DNA of 64,000 bases from Plantago elongata (Eukaryota > Streptophyta > Magnoliopsida > Lamiales > Plantaginaceae): the NCBI GenBank assembly GCA_036897095.1, contig JAYMSP010000077.1, positions 26,756 through 90,755 of the forward strand, given 5' to 3'. Below, one piece after another: positions 46,592-58,059 of the stretch. Position 1 is the first letter of the stretch, and each line of letters opens with the position of its first letter. Below the pieces are notes generated by a model. The model saw only the letters and a list, made by a program, of their open reading frames with translations. It was not told the DNA's origin and did no database searches. The position numbers and the translations under genes are program-made.

Positions 46592-49500
46592 TTACACATT
46601 GCTACAAACCGATGTTATTGTATTCAAGGATAGCGATGGAGATGGAGAAGTCACCACATTTGCTCCTTTCACATCCTGCTCTATGCCATTATCACATTCA
46701 GCATTGCCAGACATTGCATCCTCAGGCAGAGAAGCATCACACAGCGGCCCATCAAATATGAAGGAAATGTCATCATCGAAGCATTTGTCATCAAACAGCC
46801 CAAGAAAATCCATTGTGTTCTCCATAGGAAAGTCAGGGATTGGGAGGGAGTTGAAATCAGCATCCATGCAGAGGTTCCACGGGTGGTCATGCTCTTCAGT
46901 GGGGTCCATCACGACCATCGGCTGGGAGTCAACAGGCCCCATAGGCTCTATCTTAGGTATGGTGGGTTGAACTGGTTGAGCAGGTTTCTTTTGATCAGGT
47001 TGATTAGGCATCTCGATGACTTTTTTGCCCTTAGACGAGGAGGGAGTAGTTTTCTCCTTCTTCACTTCGACCTCCACCGGTTTCACTTCGACCTCCACCG
47101 GTTTCACTTCCACCTCTACTGGTTTCACTTCCACCTCCGGGATGACTTTCTTCAGCTTATCTGCATAGTTGCTGATGTCAAAGTTGGTTACCGCATTAGC
47201 CCCCCGGAACTCGATTGCAGCCATGTCATATGCAGCAGCGGCTTCCTCCTGGGTGTCTACATTAAACAAAGAAAGCTTAATAAATCCACACATAAGGAAA
47301 CTTGTAAAGTTTTTGCAACTCATTATGTGACATCAACTTATTAAAGTTCAAGTTGTTTTGTGATAATTGGCTATAAGACAGGGGTGGGTGATGCAATTAT
47401 GAAGTGAGTCCTAAATTATAATTTCAGTGCAGTAAACTTTGTGGTCACGTGAGTATCCACACTCCTCTATCAAAAGGGAATATTTTCCATATTGATAAAG
47501 TTGACACAAAGTCTCACTTGGAGTACATAAAACAGAGATTGTCTTAGAGGTATAGTTTAATGTTTTGACATGTCAGCCTCTTCAATCCCTAGTAAAACAA
47601 TTTGGCCTTGTTCAGAGAGAAAAAGAGTACTAACATGACACAAGTTGAGTTTCATGACACTGAGTAACTCAAAAAGTATTCGGTCTTAGACAGGCGGATT
47701 GAATTACAAAACCAGATCTTTAGACGAGTATGGTCGATTCATACAAGTAAAACGTTATACTACTACATAAACAATTCATAGCATCTTATACGCTAGAAGG
47801 TAATACACAAAAAGTTTGAAACTTTTGAATAAGCAATACGAAGGCCGTCGTACCATATGTTCCCAGATAGAGATACTTGTTTCCAGACACACGGCCTATA
47901 CGAGCCTCCCACCGACCATTTTGGTGGTGCCTGTCAATATCCAAGGAAACATAGGTCAATATTGTTGTTATAGTACTTCAGAAAGGAAAAATAAGCATGG
48001 GATAAATGTTTAAACCGTGTCGAAAGAAGGATCAACAAGTTATTTTCCAAACGCTATTTACATGCATTTACTTTTGGAACAAACGTTGCGTAATCAAGTG
48101 TTAAGGAGCAGTCTCAAACATCTATGGGTTTTGCGTGAGAAAAGAACAAGTGACATATACGTCAATAATCTAATTGTAAGCGAACAAAAAACGACATAAT
48201 TATAATTGATCTCCAATTATGTCATTTTCCACGTTCTACGTTACCTTGCCACGCCTCGATACTTAGAAACACCTCGAGAGAAGCCGTTGCTCCTCCTCCT
48301 GAGAGAAGCCAAGTACTCCTCCTTGGACATTTTTGACATTTTCTCAATCTCATCGGTGTATGTGTCCACCTGCATTGTAGTCAAACACTAGTTAATTGTA
48401 AATTGTCTCAACTCTTAATCAATGGTCCCTTATAATCATCAATCACATTATCAAAATCACAAACGTGCATTAATTCCTAACCACTTATGGACGCCAAATC
48501 TGACCTAATATAATTTCCTATGACAATGTTTTTGTTCAGTTTATATACACATCATACACTAGCCTAAAGCATGATATAATCGTAGTTCTTTTATAAAAGT
48601 AATTAACAAAGTTATCAATAATGCCCCTCGCCCGGACATGTCTAGGCCAAGGTGAGCCGTAGAGTGTGTGCACATGTTGATACCACATAGTCTGTGAGTT
48701 GTGACATTTAAAGCTATATAAGTTAGAGCGAGCGAGTTTGAAACCATTATGAAACACTAAAACTACACGAAACCACACAAAAATACTTATTTTAAGCATT
48801 AGAAGTCACTAGCTAAGATACAAAATAAGATACCTGAATCATAAATACAGCTTGACTAATTCGATTTCTAGACTAACGAAAATCGAGCAAGAAAACCAAT
48901 GTAACAGTGAAATGTATCATAAGTACCGCAAAATTGAGAACTGCAGTAGGGCCCCAGTACTTAAGGGCAGCCAAGTCATAGGTCTGAGCCGCATCATCCT
49001 CATTGTCATAAGCACCTGCAAAAATCGCAACGATTCGAGCCTTGTTAAGTATCAAACAGTTCAATTATACCGAAAACGATCATAATTCATAATTAATCGA
49101 AAATGCAGCCAAGAATCAGTAAAGTGGACTGAAAATATTCAAACTTTACCTAGATAGACTGTTGAATAGGCGAGAATGGCGTGTATGAACGTGTATTGGA
49201 TCACCATCAAGAATCATCATGTAACAAAACAAACCAGGTCAGAAACTAAATCATTTAGTAATTCAACTTAATTAAATAATTAACCAGACTACTACTGCAG
49301 AAAGATACAGTTTTTATTTAATTATAACCATTTAGTATAATTCAGTAATTAAGCAATTGTTTAAACGATGATAAACCAAGATCACAGATCTCCTTGATTA
49401 TAGCAAACAAATCTTATTTAACCTTTCATTCATTCAAAAGGAAATAAAGATTCAATTTTTATCAATTAGAAAGATTAAACACATAAAAGGAAATGGAAAA

Positions 49501-50102
49501 ATTCATCATCACCTTGTCTTCCTCTCTTGTTCTGAATGCTGTTCCATGTAGCCTTGTCCCAGAGATGAGCTTCATACCTCCCAGTCCACCTATGCCTGCA
49601 AGTTCGAGCCTTGTCGATGTAAAAAACATACAATTGAACCACCAAATGTGCTTAATTTCTCAAAAAGTTCGATTCTTGTCGATGTAAAAAAACAATTGAA
49701 CCACCAAAGGTGCTTAGTTTCTCAAAAAGTTCGAGTCTTGTCGATGTAAAAAAATAATTGAACCACCAAAGGTGCTTAGTTTCTCAAAAGGTTCGAGTCT
49801 TGTCGATGTAAAAAACAATTGAACCACCGAAGGTGCTTCATTTCTCAAAAAGTTGGAGTCTTTGTCACTGTAAAACGAATAAAAGAGCATCATGCATGTA
49901 AAGGGACTGACCTGGTGACACCTCTGTAAATTGAGCTTCTTGATTTGGGCGAGGTGACAGAGTTGTCAGCAAGAGCCGCATTTGCGGCTCTGAGAGCGGA
50001 AACGCGCTTGTTGGGCTTCTTCTTGATCGGAGAAGCAATGCCAGAAGAAGTAGATGAAATGGAAGAGCTGGAAGAGGAAAGGAGTGCAGTTCTTTTTTTC
50101 AT
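46592..50102 (-). CDS. WRI1: WRINKLED1-like double-AP2 transcription factor
   Basis: AP2/ERF family activator; WRI1 switches on glycolysis and fatty-acid synthesis genes through AW-box promoters. Seven coding exons on the minus strand: 50102-49912, 49595-49513, 49158-49150, 49015-48927, 48369-48245, 47930-47854 and 47256-46592 (412 aa). Exon 3 is the 9-nt micro-exon TCTATCTAG encoding the VYL core typical of WRI1. AP2-1: [20 protein letters not shown], then VYLGAYD. AP2-2: [20 protein letters not shown], then [28 protein letters not shown] repeat (three copies) follows, and the acidic C-terminus ([20 protein letters not shown]) resembles the WRI1 activation domain. The Ser-rich start [14 protein letters not shown] matches MKKR of Arabidopsis WRI1. 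WRI1 fits better than WRI3/4; this is a judgement from memory. Confidence 0.92.
47040..47150 (-). repeat. 21-bp in-frame coding repeat in WRI1-like exon 7
   Basis: The plus strand shows near-identical units around TTCACTTCGACCTCCACCGG, encoding tandem KPVEVEV on the minus strand (three full copies flanked by partials). This gives a proline/valine/glutamate linker between AP2-2 and the activation region. Copy number may vary within the species. Confidence 0.8.
49150..49158 (-). other. 9-nt micro-exon of the WRI1-like gene
   Basis: Minus strand CAACAG|TCTATCTAG|GTAAAG. With one G carried from exon 2 and GT from exon 4 it encodes V-Y-L-G, which completes the first AP2 domain. The same micro-exon is a known feature of WRI1 genes. 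Gene finders usually miss it. Confidence 0.92.
49601..49876. repeat. Minisatellite of ~62-bp units in WRI1-like intron 1
   Basis: Units start at 49601 (65 bp), 49666 (62), 49728 (62) and 49790 (61), with a partial fifth at 49851. Each holds GTTCGAGTCTTGTCGATGTA, CAATTGAACCACC and GTGCTT. The array begins right beside the exon 2 splice acceptor (49596-49597 is AG on the minus strand). The units are too close and too uniform for CRISPR-like spacing. Confidence 0.9.
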
Positions 50103-53100
50103 GTTTGGTTTCTATTTTTGGTGTGCTCTGTTTCTTGGTTTAAGAACAGAGCAGATGGTTTATGAGAAGAAAGACACGCAGAAAACTCAGTGAGAGTCAC
50201 AGTAGAAATGTGGGGAGTGAAGGGGTTTTTATGGGGGTGAGTGGCTGGGTGTGGAATGAGGGGGGTGGGTATGGGGGTTAAAAGGCAAAGAGGGAAAAAT
50301 GGCTTTTTTTTAATACCAAGGAAAAACCATGGTGGTTTACCAGAGTGAAGACAGAAAAATGTGGCATGGAGGAGAGAGCAAAAGTACAAATATTGGCTTG
50401 CGGTTGAGGGTTTTCGGGGTTGATTCACCTAATTTGCTGATTTTGAATTTTGGGTTTCTTGCTTTTTTGGAAAAAGGAAAAGGCGGAAACGAATTTACGA
50501 TGTTCGACTAGATACGACGATCGGTCTCGTATCAGATGTTATGTCGTGTGCGGTGGAAGTGTTGGTGGAGATCGACTGTTCCACACGTGGAAAGGTTATT
50601 ATTACATTCGCGCGTACGGAGATTATGTAGGTGAAAGATCAACCGTGTAGTTGTGCGTTTGGCGTTTTCGATGTTACTCGATATGAAGTCGTGCGTTTGT
50701 CGTTTTCGATATCGTGCAGGATCAGTTGTGGAGTTTGGAATTACACATATTAAGAATGTTCGTTGGATTCACGTGATCACTTGATCTAACAAAATAAGGC
50801 AGGATCTCCGGAGATTACTCGATCCGACATGTTCATACATCAGTTTTGAGTAAGTGTTTATGACCCTAGGGTTTGGATAAACGAAACACATACGGTCGGA
50901 ATCTTAGAGAACAAAACTAACTCGGAGGACACGTTGATATTGTATGTAATTAGGGTTTAATTACAATATTGTCGGATTTCGTTCCAGTTACCTCAGGTGT
51001 GAAAATGTTATGATTTTTCATGTTGGACTTATGATAAAATATTCATCGACGATTGCAGCTTTAAAAGCAAATTAAGAAATGTTTTAACTTATTTACCAAA
51101 TAATATTATTGTAACTACCATTGATATATGTAGAGTAGGCTGATTTCATATATTTACCATATATAACTTCTAAATTGGAAAAAAAAAATGTTCTCCAACA
51201 TTAATAAAATTAAAAAGGTCTCATATTTACACCACATGTTTATGAATTACTTATTTTAAGTTTTCACCTAAATTACACGTTAAAGTTAATGCATGAAATT
51301 CTCTAGAATGGAGACAGTAGAAGACACTGACACGGTCACAAATAATCTTAAATGTTTTGCAAACACCATTACTACAACCATACAACTTTCGCCTCGCAGT
51401 ACTTCATACAATTTTCAGTTTTAACTGCCCATAAAACCGTCATGCATTATAAAAAAAATTAAAACTACTCTACAACCAGCAAATAACAATTAATATTACT
51501 TGACACCTAGATTATACATTATGCCACTAAAATTACAATTTTTATCCCTTTACATTCTATTTCACTATCATTTATTTTAATTGTCACCTAAAATTACGTT
51601 TCAATTTTAACGTATGAATATATTCGAAACCGATAGAATATTGGACACTGACTCACCTCACAAATAATATTTACAATTGATATATATGTTTTTGATTTTA
51701 TTAACTTTTTGTGTAATTTAAATAGTTTTATTTCTTTTAGCTTCATTAATTAAAAAGCACACTACAAAAAATGTTGTTGTGAATCATAATTCATCAACCA
51801 GCCATCCAGAATATTCCAAGTCTATATCGGTATGGGTAAAAGATGCTAGCCCCTAATTCACGCAATACACTACAAACCATGTGAGCTAAGCTAACCGCCC
51901 CACAGACTCAACTTTGAAAGTATAAAAGAGAAAAACAAATTCGTCCCGAATTAAGCCACACCTAAATTCGACTAAACCACAATTTACTTCAAGTGGTATT
52001 GGAATCAAGAACATATCGTCCGTTCATGTTTTACACCCTTGCAGGTCGGACACCTGTTGTTGGTTGTATGAAATAAAGAAGAGAGTTTAAAAGAAAGAAA
52101 GAAAAGGGGCAAACAAATTGATTTAAACCTCGAGTAACGGTCAAAAGAAAGAAACAAAGCAAAGGAAGAGAAGAGAGCATAGTTAATGTGAATGAAATGA
52201 AGTTCAACACTTGGCATATAACACTCAGCCATGCCACCAATTGGCTGTATACTCCTCTGGTTTTCTGCACTTTCTCTTCACGGGGAATCACCTCTCTCTC
52301 TTTACCTTCAAACTACAACCTTTTTATATTCCAACTCTCACCTCATCACCTTTGGGTCCGTCTCTCCGAAAGACTGAACTATGAACCGAATCAACATTAT
52401 GTATTTAGTGATTAACATTACATATTTAAATACAAACATTACATATTACTTTATTAATAAAATTAATATATTGCATACATGAGGTTTGAACATTAAAATC
52501 ATACTCATTTTGTGTATATATACTTTATATCGTACCAGTTTAACTTAAAATACACTTAATATTTATAACATGCGTGGAAAGTGAAAATCATGTTTCATAT
52601 GATTTCTAGCACAATTTGTGAGTAATAAGTGTTTTGAGATGAAATAAGACTGACATAAAAATCGAATTGTTCATCTAATCTCCTCGAGACGGCTTTTGGT
52701 AAAGTTTGTGTTACTTGTTGTGCTACAAAATATAGTAAATCTCAACTGCAATCCAAGTAAAAGAGAGATGCATCAACATTTAATAGATAGAATTCCAGCC
52801 AGCATACCATTTATGCTTGTTGTTGAAAAGAGTTGAGTAGGCTCATGAAATAAACGCAATATGCATTGATCGAGTTACACATATTTTTAATGAATCTTGA
52901 GTCCGCTAACCACTCAAACCAGCTTAGCAGCCACAATTTGACTGATGCTGTGAATAGTGATGCCTCTATCCATTTGTAGGCATCAGTCTCAGTGGAAATA
53001 AAATTGGACAATTAATCTTATCACTAATACTAATAATTATAATAATCTAGTATCTTGAATTATCCAAAAACCTGTTCAAAACAAAGTTGACAATTCAAGT

Positions 53101-54410
53101 GCAGTGCAGCAGCTATCACATCAGATTATATAGCCAAGCATGCTGATTGATTTGTTGGTCAAATTATAACTCCTAAAATTTTGTTTATCCATTCTACAAG
53201 AAACTTCATATAATACGCGACGCGATGATTCATATAAAAAAGATTTTACCACACTCATTAATTTTTTATTCTTCGTATTTCATCATTTTCAATAGTTTTT
53301 TCACTTATAACTTATCACAAGTTTTTAATACCATGGATGATTAATTAACAATTTAACACTATTTATAGTAACCACATGACACAATGCACAAATAATAGAC
53401 TGCCAAAGTTTCAGACTCTCTGCTCTTGTTTGCAGTAGCAACGAACCCAACCGTACATCTGGCTTTGAATCACCCATTTTATACTTTTAAGCTCACAAAT
53501 ACTATGATTTGCCATTTAACAACTAAAGTATCCATCTCTTAGTGAGCCTTGGCAGTTTACCAGTCATGCTTATAGACAAGCTTATTCTTATTATTCAACT
53601 TCTTGGAATATGTATAATGGTCCTCCTAGTGATTACCCACACTACACCTTCAGAGGTACTTGAAGCAATTTAGTATACATATCTCGCCCCAAACATCTAA
53701 TGAACCGTTTTGGTACTCCTTCACTCCCTGTGGTAAATTTCATTACATCCTCCTCATCAATTTTGATGCCATGCGTTGTTGTCCATTGTGCTTAAATCAA
53801 CTTCATGGTCAAAATTACAGACTGGGGGTTAATTCTAAATTTTACTCGTTCGTTCACAGGACAAATTTTACTCATTCCGTCGCAGACTATCTAAATGTTC
53901 TAGTTGATTAGCTTGGGCCAAACTGATGCTACAGTCCCCTTGCCTTGAACTTTAAAAGGGGCCTGATTTGGCTTTGGCCAAACTGTATTACTGCAATTCA
54001 TACAGCCTAACTCTATTTACAGTAGACTTTATACAACCTGCTGGTAATGAAATTATGTTTATAGTACCACATAGAAAATGAAAATTCTTCTATATATACC
54101 TTCTAGCTGAGAATAAGATAACTCACAGCCCACATTTCTGGAAACAATGTTATTCATTTCAACCTACTCATACACCTGGTCTACAAAAGAATTTTCCGGA
54201 ATCAACATACTCGCATAGGTATGGTTTCACAAAAGAAGTGGTTTCGCAGTCTACACTGTTCTTATATAGTACTATCTTATAACAACTTAGTGCAGCAATA
54301 ATACATATAAATGCCATTAGGTTGCCATCTTCTTAGGTGATTAAAAATGTTATGTGAGTGCATCAGCTTTCTTAGGACCCAAAATAAATCTATGCTAAAG
54401 GCTGAGAAAG
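50103..54410. other. WRI1-like promoter and gene-poor interval
   Basis: The WRI1-like promoter and leader occupy the left part. A 22-bp direct repeat (GTGCGTTTGKCGTTTTCGAT) lies at about 50654 and 50693. The rest is AT-rich without a supportable gene except the exon-like stretch at 53544-53663. Text near 51985 (AAGTGGTATTGGAATCAAGA) vaguely resembles a retrotransposon primer-site region, but no LTRs were found. Confidence 0.5.
53544..53663 (+). other. Exon-like stretch of unknown origin
   Basis: A 39-codon open stretch following a possible acceptor (ATCTCTTAG) reads EPWQFTSHAYRQAYSYYSTS, then WNMYNGPPSDYPHYTFRGT and a stop. The Tyr/Ser/Pro-rich composition resembles the C-terminus of a plant regulatory protein, but I cannot name it and found no upstream exons. 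It could be a displaced last exon. Confidence 0.25.
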
Positions 54411-57018
54411 CTATTCGGATTCAAGGGCTGCAATCTCATACCGGACTTCTTCCAAGTACTCGTTTATAGCAATCACTGCATCTTGCACTCTGTTAATGGC
54501 TTCCTTGAGAGCATTATCGTATTCTGCATCAGCTTCTGCCTCTTCTGTACCGGAAGCTTCTGTAATTTGCTGGATGTGCATGCATTGATGGCCTGTTGCG
54601 TGCCCAAATCTGCAGTTGTCATGGTTCACTAAACGTTCTGAAGGGCGACCGGCCTTCTTCAGCACTTGTATTGTAGCTGTCTGAAGAAGGGGAAATACAA
54701 AGCTGAGACACCAGTATAAATACCTTTGGAATGCAGGCATGTCAAGATCGCAAGAAAATGTGATATTACATTCATGAGATTCAGATGGTGACTGAGCAAA
54801 ATAAAGTTTTCCATCCTGATTTCATATCACTTTACAAAAACATGTGTTGCCTCTGCCACATAAGACCAGCCATATATTGTAACTTTCTACATGAAATTTA
54901 GAAATCCAAACACAGAAATGAAACAGATAAAAGGAGCTGATGAAGCTGACAAATTATGAGTTAAATAAAGCGAACAGATTCCCACTAACATTTTGAGGGA
55001 AAGGGCAGTTTTCGGTGAGAGGGGGCGGGGAGTTACGATACATTTAAACAATAAAGCACCACATAAATGCCATATCTCATGTTGAATACAGCACGAAATG
55101 GAGGACAGACATGAGAATTAGAAATGTTTAACTTCATTTGCTCCAACAGATGACTCAATTACCAGATGAAATCAGAATGAAACCAATTAAGTGTTTCAAC
55201 ATGCTTTTTGTGCCATAATACACGGTTGGAAAAAGAAGACATACTAAATTTAATTTCTCCTTCTCTTGTATTTGAACAGATCTCAGCAAGCCAGCTAGAT
55301 CCTCCCTGTGACACTCTGGACTCAAAAATAGAGATTCGAACTTTAGGACCTGAATCATTTTAACACCACAGATAGCTTTAGAATCCATTAGTAGAAAATA
55401 TTAGCCCTTATCCTGCCAAGACTTTGAAATAACATCGTGATTAAGGTATAAATTTTGCAGGTTCCTTTTTATGTATACAATGATCTAGATTGAGCATCAG
55501 ATCAAATTTTTTCGAGATTTTTTGGAAAGTATAACTGACCTGTTTCGAACAATCACTAAATTCACCAGTGATTTCACTGCAAAGCTGCTGATAAGCTAAT
55601 TCACCCCCTGAACTCACATATTCATCATATCCCCTGCATATGGAGTGGATGGCATGTCAGAATGAATTTAAGTTAACATTCGAATATGAAAGCATGACGT
55701 ACAAAGAGTATTCCAGTATAAATCTAATCCATGATTAATAAAAAACCATATAGGATGTGATGAATAGTAAACATGAGCATCATGTTTAATTGTCTATATT
55801 TACCTAGGCTTTCTTCTAATTATAGTTCTTTTACATCCCTTTCATTTTTTTCTTCTGTACACTTCAAGTATCCAACCCTGAACAACTAAGCAGACCTAGG
55901 GACTCTTTTTTCTAAAGCAAATAAATCAATTATAAGGCAGGATATGTATTTTAAAAGTATCCGGGTAAATATGTAAAGATACAGTCATACAGATGCGTCC
56001 ACCCGCTGATGTATCCATGCTACATAGATAGTAATTACCAACTTAATATAATAACAGAAACGGAGTTTTATCAACTTTAAAACAAGCAAAAAGCTGCTTT
56101 TAGTTCAACACTCATCAAAACATATAGAGCAAACCATTTGAAAGGCATTAAAATAACCAGCTTACAAGTGTTAAGAAACACATTTTTAAGTGTGACTTTC
56201 AGTGATACTTAACGTTGAATGTGCTACAGCTCCACACCCCAAATTGCCTATTAACACTAAAGCACAGAAACCCATTCGAAATCCCTTCGTAAGACACACA
56301 AGCGGAGTAGTCTATTGGACAATCAGGATCTCTAAGGAAAACTAGTGCAAGAAGAGACAAACATGACAATATATAAAAATTAATAAAGACTGAATTTTGA
56401 CTACACCGAACATGTACCCTTAAGCTCATAATCACGTAAGTTTCGGAATCGTGCAAAATTCAAATGCTCACTAATAATAAGCTTAAATGTGCATGAAGCC
56501 TAAACCTTGATAGATTTTCTATTCACTAAATCAAGAACTCACTAATCAGATTTTATATATGCAACGACTCTTTCTCCAAAATGCATCATCTTATACTTCA
56601 GAATGTAAAAATGCATTGTTTTTCAACTCTAACATCTTGTACTATGAAGTATAAACTACCTAGCTTAACTTTCGAGAAGATATATACCCAATTCACAGAA
56701 ACGAACGAGCTCATAATTCATAAATCAGAACCATAGTACTAATATGTTATGAAGATCAAGAAATTGGCATGTACGGAATCCATAGATTGAGCAGCTTAAA
56801 ACCCAAAAATCCAATGTAGAGAAAATCTACCGCTTGAGGCGAGTGTAAGCCAAGGCTCGGCGTTGCTGAACGGCAAGAAATTGACGGAGTAGCCCTGATA
56901 CTCTACTCGAATCGATGTCAATTTGAGACCCTTTTTGCTTTTCCCCCTCTACTTGAATATTAACAGGGGTGGTCTCTGGTTCTGAAATTACTACTTTGTT
57001 CTTGAAATCATCATCCAT
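54411..57018 (-). CDS. REX1-B family protein (putative DNA-repair factor)
   Basis: Small conserved protein of the REX1-B family (PF14966 by memory), named after a Chlamydomonas gene involved in DNA excision repair; its biochemical activity is not known. Four coding exons on the minus strand: 57018-56831, 55633-55540, 55349-55245 and 54680-54411 (218 aa). The disordered start MDDDFKNKVVISEPE is followed by RVSGLLRQFLAVQQRRALAY, GGELAYQQLCSEITGEFSDC, then ECHREDLAGLLRSVQIQEKE. KKAGRPSERLVNHDNCRFGH comes next, and the acidic helical C-terminus is ITEASGTEEAEADAEYDNAL plus NEYLEEVRYEIAALE. Phases join cleanly. It is divergent from VPS36 with about 1 kb between starts. Confidence 0.85.
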
Positions 57019-57419
57019 TGAGACAGTATAGAACTCACTTGAGAAGGATCAGAAGAGAGATTTGTTGCAGGTTTGAGTTTGAGATGGTCTATGGAGGTAC
57101 CTTGTTCTAATGTCGTGAATAAGGGGAAAGAAAGCACAAATAAATTGACGAAGCTCGTCTCATTGTTAAGCTTGAATCGAAAAAATGATAGTTGCTCGTG
57201 AATAGTAATTAATTTAATATATGTTTAAATTTATGTATTTATGTATATAAATTAGGGTAAATTTTAATCTTACGGAGTGTTCTGAGTGAATATAAGTAAG
57301 CAAATGTAACATATATGGTGTAGGATTAGATAAACAAAACATACAATGATTTATAGAATTAAATTAATATATTATATTCTTAAGCTACATATGTTATTTT
57401 AAATAATTATCAAGTTAAT

Positions 57420-57593
57420 TTACTCGCTCGATGAAAATGTCGTGAGCAGCTCGAAGCTCGCGAGAGTTTTAATGACCACGTAATTTCAAAGCTCGATAAA
57501 GATCGTAACTGAGATTGACTCAACTTTTATGAAATGATCAGGTGCTCGATAAGGTCATATTCTAATCGATTGACTTGTTTACCACCCCTAAGA
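57420..57593 (-). mobile_element. Probable transposon end with GAGCTCG-type repeats
   Basis: Minus strand: TAGGGGTGGTAAACAAG followed by ATCGAGCACC, ATCGAGCTTTG and CGCGAGCTTCGAGC. Short TAGGGGTGG ends with subterminal GAGCTCG-like repeats are common in plant hAT elements. The matching second end and target-site duplication were not found, so it may be a fragment. Confidence 0.4.
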
Positions 57594-57755
57594 CAAACAT
57601 TGTTTGATGCTTCCTAAAGACTTAGATGCTATTTTTCTTTTGTATGCATTGAACTAAACTTCACTATAATATAAAATATTATAAACAGAATTAAATTGAA
57701 CGAATTTAAATTGAACAAAATGAGTTTTTGAATGAAAAGAGTAAAATCTTACTAA

Positions 57756-57872
57756 GGTACTGATTGGTATATAATTTAAGTGTCCTTTTTCAATGAAAAT
57801 TAAATTTTTTATGTACAAAATATTTAATTTGAGTTGAGAGATAACCATTGCAGTGGTATAACATACGTTGCC
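57756..57872 (+). mobile_element. MITE, family B copy 1 (PIF/Harbinger-type, TAA flanks)
   Basis: A 117-bp element starting GGTACTGATTGGTATATAAT and ending GTATAACATACGTTGCC. It has perfect TAA flanks (57753-57755, 57873-57875), the typical PIF/Harbinger target duplication. Its interior (TTTTTATGTACAAAATATTT) closely matches the copy at 63710-63828, which is in the opposite orientation. Confidence 0.85.
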
Positions 57873-58059
57873 TAAATAAAAAATAATCTCAAATCACGGG
57901 TTTGGTTTTTGCCCGTACAAGTAAAGGAGCTAGTTTACCATTCTAGAAAACAAGGTGCTCCTTTTGACAATTTAACCAAATAAAAGCGTTGAATTCATCT
58001 TCAAAAAGTCAAATTTTGCAAATAGATCTTTTTCACTTTCCTTTTGTAAACATTTTCCG

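Larger units (their letters stand above)
57019..58059. promoter_or_regulatory. Shared divergent promoter interval (REX1-B and VPS36)
   Basis: About 1 kb between two divergent start codons. It contains a CTCGA/GAGCTCG-rich patch (57420-57593) ending TTTACCACCCCTA, which looks like one end of a hAT-type element, and a complete MITE (57756-57872) about 190 bp from the VPS36 ATG. No clear TATA box on either side. Confidence 0.5.

Noticed and set aside
46599-47344. Plus-strand open frames of 123 and 153 codons
   Set aside because: Both lie opposite the last WRI1-like exon and reflect its repetitive acidic coding sequence.
49601-49876. CRISPR-like array
   Set aside because: The units are contiguous ~62-bp tandem copies without unique spacers, in a plant intron.
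51985-52010. Primer-binding site of an LTR retrotransposon
   Set aside because: Only a loose resemblance to TGGTATCAGAGC text; no paired LTRs, polypurine tract or gag/pol frames nearby.
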